Positions 1 to 4,703 of a DNA stretch of 6,941 nt are shown piece by piece. The stretch's first letter is position 1. Every line of letters starts with the position of its first letter. The notes under the pieces were generated by a model, which saw only the letters and a list, made by a program, of their open reading frames with translations, made no database searches and had not been told where the DNA came from. Made by a program: the position numbers and the translations under genes. This DNA comes from Rhodospirillales bacterium (GTDB taxonomy: Bacteria > Pseudomonadota > Alphaproteobacteria > Acetobacterales > Acetobacteraceae), in assembly GCA_028866335.1 (NCBI GenBank), contig JAGWIL010000082.1:1-6941 (forward strand), given 5' to 3'.

Positions 1-128
1 CGCCCGCCGCTGGAGTGCTGACCTTCGGTCAGGCCCTTAACGGGCTTGCCCTTCCAGAGCTCGCTACGGTCGATCAGTACCGTGCCGCGAAGGCTCGCCG
101 TGACCGGATTAAAATGCTTCAGTGCCAT
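1..128 (-). CDS. rplB: 50S ribosomal protein L2, N-terminal fragment (cut by window edge)
   Basis: L2 is a primary 23S rRNA-binding protein needed for subunit association and peptidyl-transferase centre assembly. Only 42 complete codons are visible before the window ends. They begin [10 protein letters not shown] and contain [19 protein letters not shown] (residues 15-33), a stretch conserved in bacterial L2. The ATG at 128-126 lies 11 nt after the rplW stop; GAGG overlaps that TGA and a GAGAG lies closer, so the ribosome-binding site is modest and coupling to rplW is likely. The position after rplW is the standard S10-operon order. The gene is truncated by the window, not broken; full bacterial L2 is about 275 residues. 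It is too short to appear as a long ORF but the identity is clear. Confidence 0.95.
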   Translation of the reverse strand, partial: MALKHFNPVTASLRGTVLIDRSELWKGKPVKGLTEGQHSSGG

Positions 129-139
129 CTCTCAAAACC

Positions 140-454
140 TCAGGCGAGACCGGTGGTGAAATCGATGCTCTCACCTTCGGCAAGAGTCACAAACGCCTTC
201 TTCACGTCAGAGCGTTGGCCAGGGCGGCCCTTGAACCGCTTAGCCTTGCCCTTGGTGATGAGCGTGTTGACGTTGGTTACCTTCACCTTGAACAACCCTT
301 CAACCGCTGCCCTGATTTCAGGCTTGGTTGCATCGGCCGCCACTTTGAAGACGAACTGGTTCTTCTCGGAAAGCATTGTGGCTTTCTCGGTGATGTGCGG
401 CGCGCGTACGATCTCGTACATGCGCTCGTCAGAAATTTTTACGGTGCCGGTCAT
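140..454 (-). CDS. rplW: 50S ribosomal protein L23
   Basis: L23 (104 residues, usual bacterial size about 100) binds domain III of 23S rRNA at the polypeptide exit tunnel and is the docking site for trigger factor and SRP. Residues 17-24 (RAPHITEK) match the conserved N-terminal motif; Glu23 aligns with E. coli Glu18, the residue that contacts trigger factor. The basic loop at about 62-92 ([14 protein letters not shown], then [11 protein letters not shown]) is the rRNA-binding arm reaching toward the tunnel. The start is set by a 4-nt ATGA overlap with the rplD stop (451-454) and by an AAGGAG at 468-463, eight nt upstream and inside rplD, so translation is probably coupled to rplD. Ends 11 nt before rplB. 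Nothing unusual is seen. Confidence 0.97.
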   Translation of the reverse strand: MTGTVKISDERMYEIVRAPHITEKATMLSEKNQFVFKVAADATKPEIRAAVEGLFKVKVTNVNTLITKGKAKRFKGRPGQRSDVKKAFVTLAEGESIDFTTGLA

Positions 455-1065
455 GCCAGGCGCTCCTTCAAACCCTCGATAGCGGCTTTTGTAACCACCA
501 GAACGTCGTGCTGCATAATGTCGTAAACATTCGCACCCACAACCGGCAGCACATCAAGCCCCTTCACATTGCGGGAGGCGCGGCCGAATTTCTCTTCGAC
601 AGCCGCATCAACGATCAACGCCGAGGTCCAGCCAAAATTCTTCACCTTGGCGGCAACGTCCTTGGTCTTGTCCAGTGCCGCAACATCCTCAAGCACGACC
701 AGCTTACCAGCGGCAGCCTTGGCGGAGAGCGCGGAGATAAGACCCAAACGGCGGACCTTCTTGTTCAGCGAATAGCCGTGGTCCCGCACAACCGGACCAT
801 GCACGGCACCACCGGTGCGGAATTGCGGCGCCCGCAGAGAGCCCTGACGGGCATTACCCGTGCCCTTCTGCTTGTATGGCTTGCGGGTTGTGCCCGAAAC
901 CTCGCCCATGCCCTTTACCTTGTGGTTACCAGAGCGGCGCTTGGCCAACTGCCAGTGAATCACGCGGGCGATGATGTCCACCCGTGGCTCGGCTGCAAAA
1001 ATCTCGTCGGGCAGCTCGGCGCTGCCAACAGATTTCGCATCAAAATCAACCAAATCCAGTTTCAT
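451..1065 (-). CDS. rplD: 50S ribosomal protein L4
   Basis: L4 (204 residues; E. coli 201) binds domain I of 23S rRNA and sends an extended loop to the exit-tunnel constriction. The loop is visible at about residues 50-105, with [11 protein letters not shown] at 66-76; Lys67 aligns with E. coli Lys63, whose change to Glu gives erythromycin resistance, so the wild-type residue is present. The C-terminal half is an alpha/beta domain. The ATG is 4 nt after the rplC stop, with GAAGGG inside the end of rplC as ribosome-binding site; it overlaps rplW by 4 nt. In E. coli L4 represses its own S10 operon through a leader before rpsJ; no such leader fits here because only 36 nt separate tuf from rpsJ. 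Confidence 0.97.
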   Translation of the reverse strand: MKLDLVDFDAKSVGSAELPDEIFAAEPRVDIIARVIHWQLAKRRSGNHKVKGMGEVSGTTRKPYKQKGTGNARQGSLRAPQFRTGGAVHGPVVRDHGYSLNKKVRRLGLISALSAKAAAGKLVVLEDVAALDKTKDVAAKVKNFGWTSALIVDAAVEEKFGRASRNVKGLDVLPVVGANVYDIMQHDVLVVTKAAIEGLKERLA

Positions 1066-1069
1066 CGGG

Positions 1070-1744
1070 TCAGCCCTTCAGACCGGCGGGATAAGCGGCA
1101 TCAGCAGGACGCGCCTTCTTCACCGCATCGCGCACCAGCACATAGCCACCCTTGGAACCGGGCACCGCACCGTGCAGCATCACAAGATTACGCTCAAGAT
1201 CAACGCTCTCAACCATCAGGTTAAGGGTGGTCACGCGCTCCTGGCCGAGATGACCGGCCATCTTCTTGTTCTTGAAGGTCTTGCCGGGGTCTTGGCGGTT
1301 ACCGGTGGAACCCAGGGAACGATGGCTGATCGAAACGCCGTGAGACGCCTCAAGACCCGCGAAGTTCCAGCGCTTCATACCACCAGCGAAGCCCTTGCCC
1401 TTGGTGATACCAGCAACATCAACAAACTGGCCAACGCTGAAATGAGCGGCGGATAACACAGCGCCCGGCTCCAGCAAGGCATCTTCCGCCACGCGGAACT
1501 CAACCAGCTTCATCGCCGGCTCGACCTTCGCCTTGGCGAAGTGGCCTTTCTGCGCCTTGCTCACATTCTTGGGCTTAGCCTTACCAATACCCAACTGAAC
1601 AGCCGCGTAGCCATCATTCTCAACGTTACGCGCCGCCACAACCTGCACCTCATCGAGATGCAGCACCGTGACCGGCACATGCGTGCCGTCTTCTTTAAAC
1701 AGCCGGGTCATTCCCAGCTTTTTCGCGATCACACCGGTACGCAT
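1070..1744 (-). CDS. rplC: 50S ribosomal protein L3
   Basis: L3 (224 residues; E. coli 209, other alphaproteobacteria somewhat longer) is an early assembly protein that binds near the 3' end of 23S rRNA and reaches the peptidyl-transferase centre. The L3 signature appears at about 110-130 ([18 protein letters not shown]). The internal loop at 145-168 contains [10 protein letters not shown]; Gln151 aligns with the glutamine that PrmB methylates in E. coli (Gln150), so modification is plausible here. The C-terminal GAVPGSKGG is also conserved. The N-terminus [16 protein letters not shown] fixes the start. AGGTGG at 1760-1755 lies 10 nt upstream in the 20-nt rpsJ-rplC gap. The last residues (about 210-224) are a variable tail. 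Confidence 0.97.
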   Translation of the reverse strand: MRTGVIAKKLGMTRLFKEDGTHVPVTVLHLDEVQVVAARNVENDGYAAVQLGIGKAKPKNVSKAQKGHFAKAKVEPAMKLVEFRVAEDALLEPGAVLSAAHFSVGQFVDVAGITKGKGFAGGMKRWNFAGLEASHGVSISHRSLGSTGNRQDPGKTFKNKKMAGHLGQERVTTLNLMVESVDLERNLVMLHGAVPGSKGGYVLVRDAVKKARPADAAYPAGLKG

Positions 1745-1764
1745 AATACCTATACCACCTAAGC

Positions 1765-2073
1765 TCAGATCTTAATTTCGACTTCAACGCCGGAGGCGAG
1801 GTCGAGCTTCATCAGCGCGTCCACGGTCTGCGGTGTCGGGTCAACGATATCCAGCAAGCGACGATGCGTCCGAATTTCGAACTGCTCGCGGCTCTTCTTA
1901 TCGACATGCGGCGAACGGTTCACGGTGAACCGCTCGATATGGGTCGGCAAAGGAATCGGCCCCCGCACCTGCGCGCCAGTGCGCTTCGCCGTGTTCACGA
2001 TGTCCTTCGTGCTGTTATCCAGCACGCGATGGTCATACGCCTTCAGGCGGATACGGATGTTTTGATTGTCCAT
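1765..2073 (-). CDS. rpsJ: 30S ribosomal protein S10 / NusE
   Basis: S10 (102 residues, the usual length) sits in the 30S head and, as NusE, pairs with NusB in transcription antitermination of rRNA operons; it also links NusG to the ribosome. Conserved S10 motifs are present throughout: [11 protein letters not shown] near the N-terminus, GPIPLPT at about 38-44, the long ribosome-binding loop around 46-67 ([17 protein letters not shown]) and the C-terminal SGVEVEIKI. The start [15 protein letters not shown] is standard for alphaproteobacteria. The ribosome-binding site is weak (GAAGAG at 2090-2085, 11 nt away), so coupling with upstream tuf may matter. It is the first gene of the S10 cluster but has no leader or promoter of its own that I can see; only 36 nt follow tuf. 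Confidence 0.98.
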   Translation of the reverse strand: MDNQNIRIRLKAYDHRVLDNSTKDIVNTAKRTGAQVRGPIPLPTHIERFTVNRSPHVDKKSREQFEIRTHRRLLDIVDPTPQTVDALMKLDLASGVEVEIKI

Positions 2074-2109
2074 CTTAACTCGAACTCTTCAGATACAGGG
2101 GCCGATTGA

Positions 2110-3297
2110 TTACTTGCTGATCTGGGCGACGACGCCCGAACCAACGGTGCGGCCACCTTCGCGGATTGCGAAGCGCAGGCCTTCGTCCATGGCGATCGGG
2201 GCGATCAGCTCAACAGCGATCGTCACGTTATCGCCCGGCATCACCATTTCCGTGCCCTCAGGCAACTGAACCACACCGGTCACGTCCGTGGTACGGAAGT
2301 AGAATTGCGGGCGATAGTTGGTGAAGAACGGCGTGTGGCGGCCACCTTCTTCCTTGGTCAAAATATAAGCCTGGCCAGAGAACTTGGTGTGCGGCGTGAT
2401 GGAACCGGGTGCCGCCAGAACCTGGCCGCGCTCGATGTCTTCACGCTTGGTGCCACGCAGCAGCGCGCCGATATTGTCGCCCGCCTGACCTTGGTCCAGC
2501 AGTTTGCGGAACATCTCAACGCCGGTAACGGTGGTCTTGACGGTCGGACGCAGGCCGACGATCTCGATTTCCTCACCAACCTTGACAATACCACGCTCAA
2601 CGCGGCCGGTTGCCACGGTGCCACGGCCGGAGATGGAGAACACGTCTTCCACCGGCATCAGGAACGGCTTGTCGATGGCGCGCTCGGGCTGCGGGATATA
2701 GGCGTCAACGGCAGCCATCAGCTCCATCACGGCCTGTTCGCCGATCTCGGGATTGGTGTCGTTCAGCGCGCAAACAGCGGAACCCTTAATGATGGGGATA
2801 TCATCACCCGGGAAACCGTAGTTGGAGAGTAGCTCGCGCACTTCCATCTCAACCAGCTCAACCAGATCGGGGTCAGCCAGATCCATCTTGTTCAGGAACA
2901 CAACCAGGGCCGGCACGCCAACCTGGCGAGCAAGCAGAATGTGCTCGCGGGTCTGCGGCATCGGGCCGTCAGCAGCGGACACCACCAGAATACCACCATC
3001 CATCTGCGCGGCACCGGTGATCATGTTCTTCACATAATCAGCGTGGCCAGGGCAGTCGACGTGTGCGTAATGGCGATTGGCGGTCTCGTACTCAACGTGA
3101 GCGGTCGAGATCGTGATACCGCGGGCGCGCTCTTCCGGCGCCTTGTCGATCTGGTCGTACGCGGTGAATGTAGCGCCACCAGCCTTGGCCAGCACCTTGG
3201 TGATGGCGGCGGTCAGCGAGGTTTTACCATGGTCAACGTGGCCGATGGTCCCGATGTTCACATGCGGCTTATTGCGCTCAAATTTAGCTTTGGCCAT
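2110..3297 (-). CDS. tuf: Translation elongation factor EF-Tu
   Basis: EF-Tu (395 residues; E. coli 394) is the GTPase that brings aminoacyl-tRNA to the ribosomal A site. All G motifs are intact: GHVDHGKT at 19-26 (P-loop), RGITI at 59-63 (switch I, Thr62), DCPGHADY at 81-88 (switch II; His85 is the catalytic histidine), NKMD at 136-139 and GSA at 172-174. Beta-barrel domains 2 and 3 follow from about 205 and 300, ending VVAQISK. The start [12 protein letters not shown] is standard, with a GGAG at 3308-3305 seven nt upstream. The gene lies between rpsG and rpsJ, but fusA, usually just upstream of tuf, is missing. Many proteobacteria carry a second tuf copy; this window cannot tell. Confidence 0.98.
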   Translation of the reverse strand: MAKAKFERNKPHVNIGTIGHVDHGKTSLTAAITKVLAKAGGATFTAYDQIDKAPEERARGITISTAHVEYETANRHYAHVDCPGHADYVKNMITGAAQMDGGILVVSAADGPMPQTREHILLARQVGVPALVVFLNKMDLADPDLVELVEMEVRELLSNYGFPGDDIPIIKGSAVCALNDTNPEIGEQAVMELMAAVDAYIPQPERAIDKPFLMPVEDVFSISGRGTVATGRVERGIVKVGEEIEIVGLRPTVKTTVTGVEMFRKLLDQGQAGDNIGALLRGTKREDIERGQVLAAPGSITPHTKFSGQAYILTKEEGGRHTPFFTNYRPQFYFRTTDVTGVVQLPEGTEMVMPGDNVTIAVELIAPIAMDEGLRFAIREGGRTVGSGVVAQISK

Positions 3298-3342
3298 TTA
3301 TCTGCTCCGTGTGCAGGCTAAAAACTTGGAATGGTCAGAAGA

Positions 3343-3819
3343 TTACCAGCGGTAATGGCTGAAAGCCTTATTGGCTTCGGCCATACGATGGGTATCTTCA
3401 CGCTTCTTGACCGCAGAGCCGCGATTATTCACCGCATCCTGCAGCTCGTTCGACAGCCGCTCTTCCATCGTATGCTCGCCGCGCTTGCGGGCAGAGTCGA
3501 TGATCCAGCGGATCGCCAGCGCCTGACGGCGCTCAGTGCGAACCTCAACGGGGACCTGGTAGGTCGCGCCGCCAACCCGGCGGGAGCGAACCTCGATCGC
3601 CGGCTTCACATTGTCCAACGCCTCATGGAACAGGCGCACAGGGTCGGCACTCGGCCCGCCGCGCTTCTTCAGCACGTCGAGGGCGCCATAAACGATCCCT
3701 TCGGCAACAGATTTCTTACCATCATACATCAGCACATTCATGAAACGGCTGATGACGATATCACCGAACTTGGCGTCCGGCAGAACTTCACGCTTAGTGG
3801 CGCGGCGGCGGCGGCTCAT
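3343..3819 (-). CDS. rpsG: 30S ribosomal protein S7
   Basis: S7 (158 residues) is a primary assembly protein for the 30S head and contacts tRNA at the E site. The S7 signature region is at about 14-40 ([15 protein letters not shown], then DGKKSVAEG), [15 protein letters not shown] lies in the beta-hairpin arm at about 80-94, and the protein ends in the conserved AFSHYRW. It is two residues longer than the common 156, in the loop [10 protein letters not shown] (51-60). The start is fixed by TAAGGAG, where the rpsL stop codon itself forms part of a strong Shine-Dalgarno (3834-3828), eight nt from the ATG. In E. coli S7 represses the operon from a long rpsL-rpsG spacer; here the spacer is 12 nt, so that mechanism is unlikely in the same form. 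Confidence 0.98.
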   Translation of the reverse strand: MSRRRRATKREVLPDAKFGDIVISRFMNVLMYDGKKSVAEGIVYGALDVLKKRGGPSADPVRLFHEALDNVKPAIEVRSRRVGGATYQVPVEVRTERRQALAIRWIIDSARKRGEHTMEERLSNELQDAVNNRGSAVKKREDTHRMAEANKAFSHYRW

Positions 3820-3831
3820 CTCAACCTCTCC

Positions 3832-4203
3832 TTACTTCGGACGCTTGGCGCCATAGAGCGAACGACGCTTGCGGCGCTTCGGCAGGCCCTGCGTATCCAG
3901 AACACCACGCAGAATGTGGTAGCGAACGCCGGGAAGATCTTTCACGCGGCCGCCGCGGATCAGCACAACTGAGTGCTCCTGCAGGTTATGGCCTTCACCG
4001 GGAATGTAGCTCACCACCTCAAACCCGTTGGTCAGGCGCACCTTGGCAACCTTACGAAGTGCTGAGTTCGGCTTCTTCGGGGTCGTCGTATAGACGCGCG
4101 TGCAGACGCCACGCTTCTGAGGGCAGCCCTCAAGGGCAGGCACCTTGTTGCGCTTGGCAGCCGGCTCACGGCCCTTGGCGATCAACTGGTTAATGGTCGG
4201 CAT
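3832..4203 (-). CDS. rpsL: 30S ribosomal protein S12
   Basis: S12 (123 residues; E. coli 124) sits at the decoding centre and controls fidelity. Conserved motifs are [13 protein letters not shown] at 39-51 and the loop [12 protein letters not shown] at 85-96. Lys43 and Lys88 (numbered with Met) are both lysine, the wild-type state usually associated with streptomycin sensitivity. Asp89 is the residue methylthiolated by RimO in E. coli. The C-terminus [11 protein letters not shown] is typical. The ATG at 4203 has an AGGA at 4213-4210 six nt upstream. It is the first gene of the str-S10 unit, after a 500-nt gap from rpoC that contains a candidate promoter and a leader of about 200 nt. The stop codon overlaps the rpsG ribosome-binding site. 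Confidence 0.98.
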   Translation of the reverse strand: MPTINQLIAKGREPAAKRNKVPALEGCPQKRGVCTRVYTTTPKKPNSALRKVAKVRLTNGFEVVSYIPGEGHNLQEHSVVLIRGGRVKDLPGVRYHILRGVLDTQGLPKRRKRRSLYGAKRPK

Positions 4204-4413
4204 ATCTCATCCTGCTACGTGTTCAAATTCCCAATTCCTCGGACAGGATCGGGTGTTCCATAAAAAAGCGCCGCGAAGGAGGTATGGAACCCATCCTTAC
4301 GGAACAACATATCCAGCGCACGGCCTAGGCACGGAGCATTCCGCACGGCGCCGCACGCGCCAGACTTTTTACAGACCACCCGGCCCGGAACCCCGGAACC
4401 GCGAGAGTGCTCT
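4204..4413 (-). promoter_or_regulatory. Structured 5' leader of the rpsL (str) operon, tentative
   Basis: If transcription starts just downstream of the candidate promoter, rpsL has an untranslated leader of about 200 nt. Its most obvious fold is a hairpin with the perfect 8-bp arms GTTCCATA (transcribed from 4290-4283) and TATGGAAC (4262-4255), extendable by GG/CC across a one-base bulge. The 20-nt loop (4282-4263) contains ACCUCCUU partly overlapping the stem edge, a GC-rich core and six U. Further upstream are a self-complementary GCCTAGGC (4323-4330) and a ten-base repeat CCGCACGGCG/CCGCACGCGC (4341-4360, plus strand). No known riboswitch or ribosomal-protein leader class was recognised. 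No long ORF is supported in it. Confidence 0.3.
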
Positions 4414-4442
4414 CCTTAGAAGCGGCTCCTACCCAAGTCAAG
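4414..4442 (-). promoter_or_regulatory. Candidate housekeeping sigma promoter for rpsL operon
   Basis: Reading the minus strand, CTTGAC (4442-4437) is followed after 17 nt by CTAAGG (4419-4414). The -35 is a full match to the CTTGAC form favoured by alphaproteobacterial housekeeping sigma factors and the spacing is ideal, but the -10 matches the CTATAT consensus at only about three of six positions. It is the best candidate I found in the gap, and lies between the upstream repeat element and rpsL. The start point would be around 4407. Confidence 0.4.
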
Positions 4443-4503
4443 CGATTCTCCTACACCAAACCGCAAGAAAACGCAGGCTTTCTGAATCCTCATGGCTAGG
4501 AGC

Positions 4504-4567
4504 TAGAGCGCGATGACTGCAGGTTCGCTCACTTCAGGAGCGAGCCTGCAGTCTGAATCGCCCTCTA
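4504..4567. repeat. Palindromic unit A of the paired element
   Basis: The basal stem pairs TAGAGCGCGAT (4504-4514) with ATCGCCCTCTA (4557-4567), one mismatch. The apical stem pairs GACTGCAGGTTCGCTC (4515-4530) with GAGCGAGCCTGCAGTC (4538-4553), one T/G mismatch at the tenth position. The loop is ACTTCAG (4531-4537) and TGA (4554-4556) is bulged. Confidence 0.75.
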
Positions 4568-4578
4568 CTTTATTGTTT

Positions 4579-4641
4579 TAGAGGCGGATTCAGATTTTAG
4601 AGCGAATCCCGCGTGATTCGATCTAAAATCGTCCGGCTCTA
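4579..4641. repeat. Palindromic unit B of the paired element
   Basis: The basal stem pairs TAGAGGCGGA (4579-4588) with TCCGGCTCTA (4632-4641), one mismatch. The apical stem pairs GATTTTAGAGCGAATC (4593-4608) with GATTCGATCTAAAATC (4615-4630), one G/A mismatch at the tenth position, the same place as in unit A. The loop is CCGCGT (4609-4614). TTCA (4589-4592) and G (4631) form the internal bulge. Apical sequence is unrelated to that of unit A although the architecture is the same. Confidence 0.75.
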
Positions 4642-4642
4642 A

Positions 4643-4671
4643 TCAAAACGGCGCCTGGATAAGGCGCCGTT
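4643..4671 (-). terminator. Intrinsic terminator of rpoC
   Basis: Read on the minus strand, AACGGCGCC (4671-4663) and GGCGCCGTT (4655-4647) form a perfect 9-bp, GC-rich stem with a 7-nt loop, followed by a short T-rich stretch (TTTTGATT, from the stem end through 4643). It begins 32 nt after the rpoC stop codon, the expected place for a Rho-independent terminator. The U tract is short, so some readthrough into the str-S10 unit is possible. Confidence 0.8.
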
Positions 4672-4703
4672 GAGACATTTACATATAGAGAGGCGAGTCG
4701 ATG

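Larger units (their letters stand above)
4504..4641. repeat. Paired inverted palindromic units (BIME- or MITE-like element)
   Basis: Two hairpin units of almost equal size, 4504-4567 and 4579-4641, stand 11 nt apart (linker CTTTATTGTTT). Each starts TAGAG and ends CTCTA, has a 10-11 bp basal stem with one mismatch, a small bulge, a 16-bp apical stem with one mismatch and a 6-7 nt loop. The second unit is inverted relative to the first: TAGAGGGCGATTCAGA (complement of 4567-4552) resembles TAGAGGCGGATTCAGA (4579-4594), and the bulge falls on the matching side. The element lies between the rpoC terminator and the rpsL promoter and carries no ORF. The outermost TA on both ends could be a target duplication of an IS630/mariner-type MITE, but this is inference; genome copy number is unknown. 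Confidence 0.7.

Noticed and set aside
2358..2624. 88-codon minus-strand frame inside tuf
   Set aside because: Out-of-frame overlap within the EF-Tu gene; rich in Arg, Ser and Ala as expected for a frame-shifted GC-rich gene.
4276..4328. AAGGAGG directly before an ATG on the plus strand, opening a 14-codon frame (4284-4328)
   Set aside because: Only one base separates the motif from the ATG, too close for a working ribosome-binding site. The frame is tiny, and the motif is the complement of the leader loop on the minus strand.
4385..4400. Tandem CCGGAACC repeat (two copies)
   Set aside because: Only two 8-base copies in GC-rich sequence; no clear function and easily explained by chance or slippage.
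4403..4414. GAGAG-TG-CTCTC mini-palindrome near the expected transcription start
   Set aside because: A 5-bp stem with a 2-nt loop is too short to support a regulatory claim.
4145..4516. 123-codon plus-strand frame running from rpsL into the gap
   Set aside because: Begins antisense to rpsL, runs through the leader and into the repeat element, has no recognisable domain or ribosome-binding site, and crosses regulatory sequence of the opposite strand.
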